IMG/VR virus record: IMGVR_UViG_3300029267_002897
Span: 1-64,000 of that record
Strand: one strand, 5' to 3'
Origin: a virus
DNA length: 64,000 nt
Shown in pieces: positions 20,997 through 28,806 of this stretch. Under the pieces are notes generated by a model. The model saw only the letters and a list, made by a program, of their open reading frames with translations. It searched no databases and was not told where the DNA came from. The first letter of the stretch is position 1. Each line of letters begins with the position of its first letter. A program made the position numbers and the translations under genes.

Positions 20997-21492
20997 GGAG
21001 CTTGATGTGCCGAAGCATTTCTTCGACCCTCTCCCTGCTCTCAGGATGGAGCTGCATCTTGTCCTTATTCTTCTCGTACCACTTGAAGACGCCCTCCCAG
21101 CCGCCGTGTCCTTGCGCCCTGCTAGCGCCGCACCAATCACAGAGCATCTCGACAACGGCGTCCACCGACATCGGCACGAGTTTCACGCCGCCCTCGTCCT
21201 CGGGGAGTACCCACCACTGCCAGTGATGGTCGTTGCGCTTCTGGTGGAGCAGCCACGCGAAGTCGAAGTCCGCGTCTCCCGTGTCCGTGGGTTTGTAGTA
21301 GCCAGTCTCATCCCGGATGTTCTGCGGTTTAACGCCGTAAAAGAATTCGGCGTAGGGGAACCACTCACTCGGGTGGAACTTGCTGATGTCGTGGAGTGCG
21401 CCACGAAGATAGAGGCCGACCTTGAAGCACTCCAGCGTCACGTAGTATTTGTGACGGAGAACATACTTCAGATACTTGAGGTGTTTGGTCAT
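20983..21492 (-). CDS. DUF5662-like protein (HD-type histidine/aspartate motif)
   Basis: 169 residues. Contains ALHDISKFHPSEWFPYAEFFYG, LLHQKRNDHHWQWW and VEMLCDWCGAS, which match the conserved blocks of the phage/bacterial DUF5662 family; the H-D and HH pairs suggest metal coordination as in HD hydrolases. The biochemical role of the family is not established. The near-palindrome TTAACGCCGTAAA (21329-21341) lies in its FFYGVKP codons. It overlaps both neighbours. Confidence 0.75.
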   Translation of the reverse strand: MTKHLKYLKYVLRHKYYVTLECFKVGLYLRGALHDISKFHPSEWFPYAEFFYGVKPQNIRDETGYYKPTDTGDADFDFAWLLHQKRNDHHWQWWVLPEDEGGVKLVPMSVDAVVEMLCDWCGASRAQGHGGWEGVFKWYEKNKDKMQLHPESRERVEEMLRHIKLHGQW

Positions 21493-21884
21493 TTCTTCTC
21501 TCCGTACTTCTCTTTTACGAGCCGCTCGGCAACGGCGTTCTTTATCTCTTGGAGGGCATGCTGGTCCATTTCTTCCGGGACGAGCCCTAGACGATTGAGG
21601 TGCTGTTTGACCTCATGAACAACGTCAGCAGAGAGCACAAGAGTGTCACCGTACATGTCTTCTGTCACTGCTATCGGGGGGAGAACTTTTGGAGCAAAGC
21701 GTGGGGGCACCCCGTCCTTGTTCAACATCCAGAGTTGTTCGGGGTGAAGTTCGATTTCGCAGCCCCGGTAGTGAATCTCATCTACGTGGGTGTCTTTCAC
21801 CGGGAAGCGGACACGGAGGAGGGTACCCCCGTGCACCCCTCCGGCACAGACCTCGATGATTGGTTCTCCGATTATGTAGGCCAT
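21489..21884 (-). CDS. small hypothetical protein
   Basis: 131 residues from the ATG at 21884 (AGGA 8 nt upstream). An open frame continues upstream to 22073 but runs into tRNA-Glu, so the shorter start is chosen. Beta-rich N-terminal half (IIGEPIIEVCAGGVHGGTLLRVRF, RGCEIELHPEQLWML), helical C-terminus. A weak CCGGTACA box on the minus strand near 21910-21920 could be its promoter. Confidence 0.65.
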   Translation of the reverse strand: MAYIIGEPIIEVCAGGVHGGTLLRVRFPVKDTHVDEIHYRGCEIELHPEQLWMLNKDGVPPRFAPKVLPPIAVTEDMYGDTLVLSADVVHEVKQHLNRLGLVPEEMDQHALQEIKNAVAERLVKEKYGEKK

Positions 21885-22064
21885 TGGTTTTTCCTGTTGG
21901 GAAATGTGCTGGGTGTACCGGGATTGTATTATGTTTCCGAGGTCCCAAACCCAGCGCGGACCAACGTGAAAGGTGGGGACGGGCACAGAAGAAAACCCCT
22001 GAGCGGCAGTATACCCGTCCCGCTCCGCATCCCAGCCTGACGTTTCCATGACCCACTGCCGCGG

Positions 22065-22138
22065 TGACTCCAACGGGATTTGAACCCGTGTTACTGGCGT
22101 GAAAGGCCAGTGTCCTGACCGGACTAGACGATGGAGTC
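22065..22138 (-). tRNA. tRNA-Glu (anticodon TTC)
   Basis: Minus strand: acceptor GACTCCA/TGGAGTC, anticodon stem CTGGC/GCCAG around CTTTCAC, T arm ACGGG-TTCAAAT-CCCGT, discriminator A. No encoded CCA. Confidence 0.95.
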
Positions 22139-22517
22139 AGGTGCAGACGTCACTGTGTTTACTTTGGCAGAAGCTGAGGCAAGGTAGGGAAGCATAGCGG
22201 ACCTCTCCGCAGCCTAAGCTGTCGCCAATGTTCAAGCGCAGTTAGTTGCTGCGCGTCTCGTGGGAAGTTACTTCCCGACCCTCGAGGTGCGAGAGTTCCG
22301 ACGTCTGCATGGATGCTACTACGCGTACGCCGGAAGGGGTCCTTCTCACTCGGGATGGCTAATTGTCCGAGTGGGTAGAGCCTCCCGGTGAGAGGACTTC
22401 CTTCCAAGGTGTTTCGGTTGGGGCGACTCCTGTGCCCTTTGGGGAGTTACTCCCCGGCCTGTTCAGCAAACCTGGGTCAGCTAGCTGACGGTTGCCTCTC
22501 CAGGCTCTAGCATCCGG
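22139..22517. ncRNA. structured non-coding RNA candidate between tRNA-Glu and tRNA-Gln
   Basis: No credible ORF. Dense perfect stems: TGCAGACGTC/GACGTCTGCA enclosing 22142-22309, GCGGA-CCTC-TCCGC, GCGCAG...CTGCGC (22236-22254), GGGAAGTTACTTCCC (22262-22276), CACTCGG...CCGAGTG, GTCC(TT)CTCAC/GTGAGAGGAC, GGGGAGTTACTCCCC (22441-22455) and GTCAGCTAGCTGAC. The two GTTAC hairpins match ones in the 13.1-13.8 kb RNA candidate, suggesting one RNA class. The strand is not proven; flanking tRNAs are minus. Confidence 0.6.
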
Positions 22518-22589
22518 CTGGGGCAGAAGGACTCGAACCTTCGTAGCGGGCACCAAAAGCCCGTGACCTGGCCACTGGTCGATGCCCCA
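22518..22589 (-). tRNA. tRNA-Gln (anticodon TTG)
   Basis: Minus strand: acceptor TGGGGCA/TGCCCCA, anticodon stem CGGGC/GCCCG around TTTTGGT, T arm GAAGG-TTCGAGT-CCTTC, discriminator G. No encoded CCA. Confidence 0.95.
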
Positions 22590-22592
22590 GAG

Positions 22593-22630
22593 GAAAAAAG
22601 AGCACTCCCCCCGGTGAAGGAGAGAGTGCA
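22593..22630 (-). terminator. terminator-like hairpin just upstream of tRNA-Gln
   Basis: Minus-strand GCACTCTCTCC ... GGGGGGAGTGC followed by TCTTTTTT, ending 4 nt before tRNA-Gln. Either it separates two transcripts or it is read through and serves in processing. Confidence 0.6.
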
Positions 22631-22958
22631 TAGAGACGGACAAAGCGGCCGGAACGTGGTGAGTCGGAGTTCTGTTACTCGAAGTTCAGCTGTTCTGCGT
22701 ATTCGGGTAATCAGGGTTAGTCGGAAGGTCGGAATTCATCTAGTCGGAGTTCGTCCGGTTTTTTGGCTCCCGGAAAACCCACTTTTTCTCTGGATTAAAT
22801 GTCCAGTTCTCGATTAGCAGTCGAGAGGTATACATCGTCTTCGATGCAGATGAATTGCTATGACCGCTCCGGACCGGCCTACGGCTTAGGGTGCCGAGCA
22901 AACCCTTGTTCCACGCACCGCTTGTCCTATGTAGAACGCCCCCGGGGGGACGTAGCTA
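22631..22958. other. non-coding region with stems and short direct repeats
   Basis: No credible ORF in about 330 nt. Contains AGTCGGAGTTC twice (22662-22672, 22742-22752) with a variant between, TTACTCGAA...TTCGGGTAA (one G-U in the plus sense), CTCGA...TCGAG, CATCG-TCTT-CGATG and a CCCCCGGGGGG block near 22941. It probably belongs to the same structured-RNA locus, but no boundaries can be set. Confidence 0.45.
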
Positions 22959-23618
22959 CTAGTCGACTGGGTAGTCGTCCAGAAGGGAAGGAGAGGCTCC
23001 GCGGCGGATGCCGCAATTGGCCTCGTGAATCAGCTCGTCGCAGAGGCGGAGCTGGGTGTGGTAGTGCTCCATCCGAGCGAGCACCTCGCTGGCCTTCTTC
23101 TTCGCGTACTTCTCCTTGAGCTTCTCGGTCCCCTCGGTAGCCTCGAGACGCTCGTTGACCGAGTGAATCAGCTCCGAGTCCTCGATGTCGACGCGCCGAC
23201 AGATGTCGTTGAGAGTCTTGCGTCGCGTGAGGAAGGACGCGAGCTTCTTGGTGATGGTGCCTCCGGCGAGCTTCATGTCCTCGGAGAAGTCCACGAAGAT
23301 GGACGACGGGCCGTTGACTTCTTCGTTGAAGTTCGCCCCCTGCACCACCTCGTCGACTTCGCGAAGCTTCTGCGAGTAGTAGTTGAGCTCGTGCTCGAGC
23401 TGCACGCGGTCCATCACCGGGAGCGTGCCGATGATGTCATCCAGGCCCTCGTGGCGCGCCGAGGTGCGCCGCAGGTTCTCCTGGAAGAGGTGCGGCGTGT
23501 TGAACAGCTTCTGCCGGAGCTGGACCTTGACGGAAAGCTCCTTGCGCCGCAACAGTAACTCGTCCAGCGTGTACTCTCGGTACTTCTCTTCGACCGGCTG
23601 GTCTTTTTCCTCGGGCAT
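22959..23618 (-). CDS. coiled-coil protein
   Basis: 219 residues, almost entirely helical and charged (LLLRRKELSVKVQLRQKLF, HELNYYSQKLREVDEVV, LKEKYAKKKASEVLARMEHYHTQLRLCDELIHEA). No known family recognised. Single gene between the structured RNA locus and the terminator of the next operon; GGAGGG precedes the ATG at 23618. Third-position G/C bias is marked, as in the 29089 gene, suggesting high expression. Confidence 0.8.
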   Translation of the reverse strand: MPEEKDQPVEEKYREYTLDELLLRRKELSVKVQLRQKLFNTPHLFQENLRRTSARHEGLDDIIGTLPVMDRVQLEHELNYYSQKLREVDEVVQGANFNEEVNGPSSIFVDFSEDMKLAGGTITKKLASFLTRRKTLNDICRRVDIEDSELIHSVNERLEATEGTEKLKEKYAKKKASEVLARMEHYHTQLRLCDELIHEANCGIRRGASPSLLDDYPVD

Positions 23619-23652
23619 TGTTCCCTCCTGTCTTCTTGCAATCGGTTGTCAA

Positions 23653-23719
23653 AGAAAAAACGTTGCCGGTGAACTCGGTCGGATGTGGGGGGGCATCTGG
23701 AGCGAGCCCATCGGCAACA
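23653..23719 (-). terminator. long intrinsic terminator
   Basis: Minus-strand GTTGCCG ... CGGCAAC (about 45-nt inner loop with CTCG/CGAG) followed by GTTTTTT, downstream of the virion operon that ends at 23751. Confidence 0.7.
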
Positions 23720-23750
23720 CAGAATCTTTTACCACAGACGCGAGGGTTTT

Positions 23751-23891
23751 TTAATGACCGAATTGCTTGGGAGGACGGACAGCTTTACCCCGTAACTGAC
23801 GATACTTCAACCAGCGCCGGAGATGCTTCTTATCTATCTTGCGTGGAGAGAGGTTCTTCCGCGGGGTGCGGTATCTGGTCGGCATCCCCAT
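23751..23891 (-). CDS. very basic small protein
   Basis: 46 residues (MGMPTRYRTPRKNLSPRK ... KHLRRWLKYRQLRGKAVRPPK). The start is placed at 23891, next to the stop of the 23894 gene; a second ATG two codons on is equally possible. No good ribosome site, so it depends on coupling. About one third of residues are Lys/Arg, suggesting a DNA-binding or internal virion peptide. Small size leaves doubt. Confidence 0.5.
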   Translation of the reverse strand: MGMPTRYRTPRKNLSPRKIDKKHLRRWLKYRQLRGKAVRPPKQFGH

Positions 23892-23893
23892 GG

Positions 23894-24658
23894 CTAGTAG
23901 ATAGGGGCCTGCCCGAACTGGATTTGCTCGAGAGGATTGAAGCCAGACCCAGGAGCTGTAGGAGTTGGGAGCTGTCCCCACGTGAGTTGCCGCTCGATTT
24001 TCTGTTTTTCATTTTGGCGCGCTTTGTAGGCTGCGAGAGAAGCGAGGATAAGGGCGCTCACGGCACCGGCCACGAACGGAGCAACCTTCTGGGACCGCTG
24101 GAGACCAGCTACGACTTTTTCGCCGGTTCGGATTTTGTTGAGGATGTCCTGCTCCTTGGCATACAGCAACGGATTGATGACCTTGGAGCCGAGCAGGTAT
24201 CCGCCCACACCACCCGCGCCACCGGCCAAGAGGGGACCCATACCCTCGTCGAAGATGGAAGCAGTTACTTCCTTGGTTTTTGTGGTTTGAGAAGTCGCCG
24301 AGACCGGCGGTTTGGGCGTCGTGATGTTGACCCCTCCAGTGGGGCCACCCGGGGGCGCTAACGGAGCAACATTTATTTTTGCGGGGGAAGCTACCGATGG
24401 CCCGGGAAGTTTGGGAACTTTGGGGGCCTCAGGAGTTTCCGTAGCATCGGGCAGCGTAGCCCCGGTCTTGGATACTTCGTCTCGGTATGCTTTTACCCCG
24501 AGGCCTGCTGCACCGAGGGCTCCGAGGAGCGCCGCAGCTCCCGCTGGCGTCTTCGCCTTCTGTAGAAAACGCTTCAGAATTTCCTTCCGGGCACCCAAGG
24601 CCTCACCCCAGGTCATCCCAGCCGGTGTCTCCGCTATTTTTGCCACTGCGCGGTACAT
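23894..24658 (-). CDS. virion-associated protein with hydrophobic Gly/Ala segments
   Basis: 254 residues. Two Gly/Ala-rich hydrophobic stretches (AALLGALGAAGLGVKAY; PLLAGGAGGVGGYLLGSKV) and a third near 210 (VAPFVAGAVSALILASLAAY) are separated by a Pro/Thr/Val linker. The C-terminus (NPLEQIQFGQAPIY) has the Pro/Tyr ending shared with the 11417, 33651 and 53737 proteins. Position at the end of a TATACTT-driven operon points to an internal or membrane-penetrating virion component. No family recognised. Confidence 0.75.
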   Translation of the reverse strand: MYRAVAKIAETPAGMTWGEALGARKEILKRFLQKAKTPAGAAALLGALGAAGLGVKAYRDEVSKTGATLPDATETPEAPKVPKLPGPSVASPAKINVAPLAPPGGPTGGVNITTPKPPVSATSQTTKTKEVTASIFDEGMGPLLAGGAGGVGGYLLGSKVINPLLYAKEQDILNKIRTGEKVVAGLQRSQKVAPFVAGAVSALILASLAAYKARQNEKQKIERQLTWGQLPTPTAPGSGFNPLEQIQFGQAPIY

Positions 24659-24671
24659 ACCCGTTACACTC

Positions 24672-25052
24672 CTACTGGAAAAGCATCGCCTCGAACTTGG
24701 CCGCGCCGGTAGTTGTCACGGTAAGCGATGTAATTCCACCACTCGGGTTGGCGAAGATGAACCAACCGCCGTCCTCATCGGTGGGCGGGGGGTCAATCTT
24801 GATGCCGGTGCCGCCGTTCACTTTCACGATGCCACCGCCCTGGTAGGAACGGATGAAGACCACCTTGGCGTCCGTGATAGTTCCGTAGAGGATGTCTTCG
24901 TCCGTGACCGCGCTCCCCCACTCGAGATGATGAACACCCAACGGCCCGTAGGCGAGGTCCTCCATCTTGAAGTTGATTTCGGGGTTTTTGTCGTTGGCAT
25001 GTGCCCCGAGGATGAACGCAATCTTGCCCGTAATGTTGGCGACGCCTGCCAT
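24672..25052 (-). CDS. probable structural beta-protein
   Basis: 126 residues, beta-rich (VANITGKIAFILGAHAND, HHLEWGSAVTDEDILYGTITDAKVVFIRSYQGGGIVKVNGG, SLTVTTTGAAKFEAMLF). This resembles small capsid decoration or fibre-attachment proteins in composition. Encoded between two Gly-rich virion-type proteins, in the operon from 25692. No family recognised. Confidence 0.7.
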   Translation of the reverse strand: MAGVANITGKIAFILGAHANDKNPEINFKMEDLAYGPLGVHHLEWGSAVTDEDILYGTITDAKVVFIRSYQGGGIVKVNGGTGIKIDPPPTDEDGGWFIFANPSGGITSLTVTTTGAAKFEAMLFQ

Positions 25053-25053
25053 G

Positions 25054-25692
25054 TCAGACTCCTATGTGTCCGTAGCGCATCACATGCGGCACGGGGGCCG
25101 AGGCCGAGGTGATGGGTATACCCCGTAAAAGGGGGGCCGTGTATGGGTTGTTGGACCGGAGGGCTTCCTGGATTGCTTGGGACTGCAAAATGCGCTCGGC
25201 CAGCAAGCCCTTGGAAACGTCCAGCGCCTGTTGACGGCGACCCTCTTGCCCACGCTCCCAGACCTTAGCACCCACTCCCGCGCCACCGAGGGCTCCCAGA
25301 ATAGGAAGGAGCTTCATGGCGGCCGGAAGATTCTTGAGCTGTCGGAGGGTGGAGCTGCCGATACCGCGCTGACCTATTTCCTGGAAGGGTTTGATAGCTG
25401 CTTGGCCTCCGAACAGTCTACCGAGGAGGGACCCGAGGGTCGTCCCAGCAACTGCTCCGACCCCGGCGTGTTGCGGGAGGCCCCGTTGAGCTTCGGCTTC
25501 GGCAAGCTCCACCGGCCCATCGTCCCCACTGCGAAGGCCCTTGGCAACCCGAGTGACCACTTCACGCGGTGCCCAGTCCACCATGCCAGGAAGACGTTCT
25601 TTGACCGTGAGCGACCCCGGAAGCGTGAAGGGAGTCCCTGGGACTCTCGTCCACACCGCGAAGCCTTCTTTTTTCAGCATTCCGTTACGCAT
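25054..25692 (-). CDS. virion-associated protein
   Basis: 212 residues. The middle is Gly/Ala/Leu-rich (GAVAGTTLGSLLGRLFGGQAAIK, LLPILGALGGAGVGAKVW), flanked by basic helices and ending HVMRYGHIGV. The composition matches the neighbouring virion-type proteins. The near-palindrome TATACCCCGTAAA lies near 25118. The TATACTT box is only 7 nt before the ATG at 25692, so a leaderless message or an internal start is possible. Confidence 0.75.
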   Translation of the reverse strand: MRNGMLKKEGFAVWTRVPGTPFTLPGSLTVKERLPGMVDWAPREVVTRVAKGLRSGDDGPVELAEAEAQRGLPQHAGVGAVAGTTLGSLLGRLFGGQAAIKPFQEIGQRGIGSSTLRQLKNLPAAMKLLPILGALGGAGVGAKVWERGQEGRRQQALDVSKGLLAERILQSQAIQEALRSNNPYTAPLLRGIPITSASAPVPHVMRYGHIGV

Positions 25693-25698
25693 CGATAC

Positions 25699-25705
25699 AA
25701 GTATA
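25699..25705 (-). promoter_or_regulatory. TATACTT (virion-class) promoter box
   Basis: Minus-strand GTGAACTATACTTGTATCG; unusually close to the ATG at 25692 compared with other copies, which lie 25-50 nt upstream. Confidence 0.5.
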
Positions 25706-25773
25706 GTTCACTCAGAAATTGAACGAAAGCAGAGGTAAAAGAAAGAGTGTGTGCGTGCACACCTCCTGTCGAT

Positions 25774-25822
25774 GGACACCCCGCCGTGCGCGGCACACCC
25801 TCATCCATGTTGCGGGGTGTCC
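25774..25822 (-). terminator. strong hairpin after the 25826 gene
   Basis: GGACACCCCGC / GCGGGGTGTCC, 11 perfect pairs, followed downstream on the minus strand by a second hairpin (GTGTGC-AC-GCACAC) and CTCTTTCTTTT near 25737-25760. Probably ends the 28770-25826 operon. Confidence 0.6.
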
Positions 25823-25825
25823 AGT

Positions 25826-26086
25826 TTATTTAGGTCCCTGCGCACCTCCGTAACCAGATTGTATCTTGGTTGCGGGCTTATCGCCATGGGAATGGATGTA
25901 GCCCGCTTTATTTGCCTTCGCTCCCGGATGGGTCGGGACAATCACATGGAACTGTTTGGGAGCAGCGGTGAGGACTCGTTCCATCTCGCCCCCACAAGAA
26001 GAGCACCGCGCTTCGGAGTTGTCACTCACGAGCTGCTCTTCGAAGGTGTTGCACTTGATGCAGCGAAAGTCTTTCAGTATTGCCAC
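25826..26086 (-). CDS. FmdB-like zinc-ribbon protein
   Basis: 86 residues starting with GTG at 26086 (CTGGAGGT upstream); the longer open frame only re-reads the upstream gene. FRCIKCNTFEEQLV and ARCSSCGGEMERVL form the two C-x2-C knuckles of the FmdB family of small zinc ribbons, often seen in phage structural operons with unknown role. A His/Lys/Gly-rich tail follows. Its start overlaps the stop of the large upstream gene (TAGTG). Confidence 0.8.
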   Translation of the reverse strand: MAILKDFRCIKCNTFEEQLVSDNSEARCSSCGGEMERVLTAAPKQFHVIVPTHPGAKANKAGYIHSHGDKPATKIQSGYGGAQGPK

Positions 26087-27837
26087 TAGGAAACCTCCAG
26101 AGGTGAAAGGTCGTCTCCGAACTCTGTTGCCGTACGTGTAGGAGTAGAACACGATACGACAGCCTCGTCCAGACTTTCGGTGAACTGCTCGTCCACACAT
26201 TCGATGACGCTGAAGTCATCGCCGAAGCATTTAGCCTCTGCCGCGGTAAGTGCGTCACCGATAGAGCCCATCAGGTTGTCTTCGTCAAACGAGCCGATGC
26301 CGAAGAGCAGAGACAGCAGTCCCACGAAGCTATCGACCAGGGCCTCGTTCCCTCCGGCCAGCATGATGATGCCCATCACGTACTCGTCTCCCCGGTGGAA
26401 GGGGGGAGCATTAGGGTACGAACGCGACAGGGACGTGGCAAGGTCCGAGAGAAAGAACTGGTTGCCACCCACGCCTTTGAAAACTCGAGCATACACACCG
26501 CCGGTCGCGTTGGGCAGCTTCAGCATCTCAGTGAGGCGCTTGATGCGGTCGAGAATCTCGTTGACGAGAGCCTCGTAGCGGTCGACTTCGGCGCGAAGGA
26601 ACTCTACGTACTTCTTCCAGAGGTCGTTGACTGCGAGGAGGCGATTCGCGTAGTCCTCGATTACTCCGAGCAAACGACGCAGGAAGTAGGCGAGGTCCGG
26701 GAACATATCCCCGAAGGAGGGCGTCCGTATCCAGTCGGGTGGCGTGCTGCCTGGCAGCACCGGGAACGGCACGAGACGCGCGATGTTGGAAGTGTCCCAA
26801 TAGCCAAGTGCATAACCAGGGTCGACCGTCCAGTTCTCGTCAGAGCGCCAGACGCGGTTCTTGTAGGCCAGGGCGAAGTAGTACGTATCGTCGGGGTCTG
26901 CGTCCGGTATTTCGTAGAGGTGGCTGACTTTCGTGATATCGAAGACGCCTTCGTAGATGACCTTGGCGTTGCCGAACTCCAGGCCCTCGGTCAACTCCCG
27001 GGTGCCCATGAGCTGAACAACGTTGGAGGCTGTGGCCGCCGAGATGTCGTTCTTGACCATGATGAGCGCCTGACGCTCCGGCACCAACACCGTGTTGCCC
27101 AGGTCAGGAAGTCGCGCAAAGGGCGTGTCCATGGTCTCCCACGACAGCAGCGCCGTGAACTTTCCACCCGAAGTGCTGGGCCGGGTGAGAGCTTCAGCGG
27201 TGAGACCCTTAGCAGTGGGGATGGTAGTCACGTACGTGGAGTCGAAGAGGCTTCCGAAGAGTCCCTTGAGCGACCACAAGTCGTCCAGGAATCCGAAGGG
27301 GTCGATGTTCGTCCCGAGCATCATCACCAAGCCGCCAATCCAATCGTTGGCGCTGGTGAACTGCGGACGGTTGCGGTCCCCCTTATCGTGGATGGAGTCC
27401 AACACCGTACGGTAGAACGCCGGGTTACCGCCGTTGTAGCGGTTCATGTTGATGAGGAACTCTTGCTCTTCGGGCGTGAGGTTGGGGTCGTTGAGGTCCG
27501 GCCCCTCGGGGAAGAGGTGGGTGCTCACGGGGGGAGTGACGTCTCCGAGACCCATGAAGGTAGTCATAAAGCGCTTCCCGCTCGGAATCAAAATAGTGTA
27601 CGCCCCCAGGTCTTCCAAGAAACTTTCAACTAGCTCTTTGAGCTTGTCGATGAGCTTCTGGATGAGCGTCGCCAAAGGATCGAGGATTCCCGCCAGGAAG
27701 GTGAGCAACGCGTCGAGGAGGTCCGCGAACTTCTTCAGCAGTTCTTTGAGCTGGTCAATGAACTCCAGGAGCGGGTCCAGAGCACTGAAGTCCGGAACCG
27801 TAAGCTCAAGTTTTCCCCACTCACCGACGTTCGCCAC
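26086..27837 (-). CDS. large structural protein, possibly tail or baseplate
   Basis: 583 residues. N-terminal 80 residues form long amphipathic Leu/Lys helices (LKELLKKFADLLDALLTFL, LIQKLIDKLKELVESFL). The middle includes a fibronectin-like strand block (VSHLYEIPDADPDDTYYFALAYKNRVW), and a second coiled coil lies near 400-450 (LLAVNDLWKKYVEFLRAEVDRYEALVNEIL). The acidic C-terminus holds three Cys. Helical bundle plus beta domain fits a tail-associated adaptor, but no family is recognised. Confidence 0.75.
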   Translation of the reverse strand: MANVGEWGKLELTVPDFSALDPLLEFIDQLKELLKKFADLLDALLTFLAGILDPLATLIQKLIDKLKELVESFLEDLGAYTILIPSGKRFMTTFMGLGDVTPPVSTHLFPEGPDLNDPNLTPEEQEFLINMNRYNGGNPAFYRTVLDSIHDKGDRNRPQFTSANDWIGGLVMMLGTNIDPFGFLDDLWSLKGLFGSLFDSTYVTTIPTAKGLTAEALTRPSTSGGKFTALLSWETMDTPFARLPDLGNTVLVPERQALIMVKNDISAATASNVVQLMGTRELTEGLEFGNAKVIYEGVFDITKVSHLYEIPDADPDDTYYFALAYKNRVWRSDENWTVDPGYALGYWDTSNIARLVPFPVLPGSTPPDWIRTPSFGDMFPDLAYFLRRLLGVIEDYANRLLAVNDLWKKYVEFLRAEVDRYEALVNEILDRIKRLTEMLKLPNATGGVYARVFKGVGGNQFFLSDLATSLSRSYPNAPPFHRGDEYVMGIIMLAGGNEALVDSFVGLLSLLFGIGSFDEDNLMGSIGDALTAAEAKCFGDDFSVIECVDEQFTESLDEAVVSCSTPTRTATEFGDDLSPLEVS

Positions 27838-28519
27838 GTGTCACCTTCCCCTGTGTAAAGAACGTCGAAATATCTGCGGTTGGCGGAATGGGTTCTTTCC
27901 CTGGCCCAGCAGACTGGATACGTCCTGCAATAATCTTAGCCAATTGGAAGACGAACTCACACTCCTTGAACACAAGCACCTTCATCTGCTGGGCGGTGAC
28001 ATCCCCGAATTGTTTCTTGTTGGAGTTTACTGCGTAAAGCAGCTCCGAGTAGACGTCGAGAGTTGCGGAGGTGGGAGCGGCCTTAGCCCAGAAGTAGCTG
28101 AATGCGGACTCCCCGATGGCATCGAGGAGGTATGCACACCTCCAAAATTCCTCCCCATAGGAGGAGAAGATGCCTTCGTTGTTCTGGTAGAGTTCAAGAG
28201 ATTCTTTGTTGAAGTAGCGCAACCAGACGTAGGCACAGAGGTTGGGGTCCTTGAGCTTGTCCCACTCGACCCCGGCTTCCCGAGCAGCTTCGATGGTCGC
28301 GCGCATGAAGCCCCGGACATATCCCTTTCGGTACCGGGGGATGCGATGGAGACGTGGGTTGATTCGCAAGATGTGAGAGACGGCGATATTACGGGGGGTA
28401 TCGCCGAGATACCGGTCGAGGTGCGCACCATAGAAACGGTCGGCCTCGGAGTAGCGCGGACGCATCTTCCCGGCCATTATGAAGGCCGTCTCCTGGCCTT
28501 GTTCAATCGTTATGGTCAT
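27821..28519 (-). CDS. hypothetical virion-region protein
   Basis: 232 residues, mainly helical with many Tyr/Arg (FYGAHLDRYLGDTPRNIAVSHILR, KGYVRGFMRATIEAAREAG, YVWLRYFNKESLELYQNN). No recognised motif. The start at 28519 overlaps the upstream stop region and the 3' end overlaps the 583-aa gene by 17 nt. A perfect TTTACTGCGTAAA palindrome sits in the codons for LLYAVNS. Confidence 0.75.
   Translation of the reverse strand: MTITIEQGQETAFIMAGKMRPRYSEADRFYGAHLDRYLGDTPRNIAVSHILRINPRLHRIPRYRKGYVRGFMRATIEAAREAGVEWDKLKDPNLCAYVWLRYFNKESLELYQNNEGIFSSYGEEFWRCAYLLDAIGESAFSYFWAKAAPTSATLDVYSELLYAVNSNKKQFGDVTAQQMKVLVFKECEFVFQLAKIIAGRIQSAGPGKEPIPPTADISTFFTQGKVTRGERR
28026..28038. repeat. perfect TTTAC-NNN-GTAAA palindrome
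   Basis: TTTACTGCGTAAA inside the 27821-28519 gene (codons for Leu-Tyr-Ala-Val-Asn). Confidence 0.8.
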
Positions 28520-28520
28520 C

Positions 28521-28770
28521 TCAGAAGTCCATCTTTCCCCTGCTAGTAAATACTACGTCAGGAGAAACGCGGACGGGCTTGCGTTTCAAGCGTACTTCTT
28601 TCAAGGCAGCCGCCCGGAAGGCCGTCAAGAGCTTCGCATCGATGCCCGCAGCGCGCAGCTGAGCCTCACCCCGAGCGATTTTTTGGTATAAAACAATACG
28701 CGCCAAACGGGCTGTTATCAGCCCCAGGTGTTCCAGGTCTCTTCCTGGTTTTACATCCTTCGTCCACATA
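28521..28770 (-). CDS. small basic hypothetical protein
   Basis: 82 residues from the ATG at 28770 (GGGG just upstream); the longer frame would cross the divergent plus-strand gene. Helical and basic (LGLITARLARIVLYQKIARGEAQL, LLTAFRAAALKEVRLKRKPVRV). It is the first gene of the leftward unit to 25826. The plus-strand TTGGTATAAAA box lies inside it. Function unknown. Confidence 0.7.
28685..28695 (+). promoter_or_regulatory. TTGGTATAAAA-type promoter-like box
   Basis: Plus strand, inside the 28521-28770 minus gene and about 110 nt upstream of the ATG at 28807. Matches the accessory-class consensus; the distance makes its role uncertain. Confidence 0.4.
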
Positions 28771-28806
28771 GCCCCAAAACGATAACAAAGAAAGGAGTCG
28801 CACACA

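Noticed and set aside
22662-22752. CRISPR-like array from the AGTCGGAGTTC repeats
   Set aside because: Only two exact copies and one variant, uneven spacing, no cas genes; more likely part of a structured RNA.
26395-27633. Long plus-strand open frame (over 400 codons) opposite the 583-aa structural gene
   Set aside because: It lacks a ribosome site, has shadow-type composition (Arg/Val/Glu-rich), and the opposite frame has sensible domains, operon overlap and start signals.
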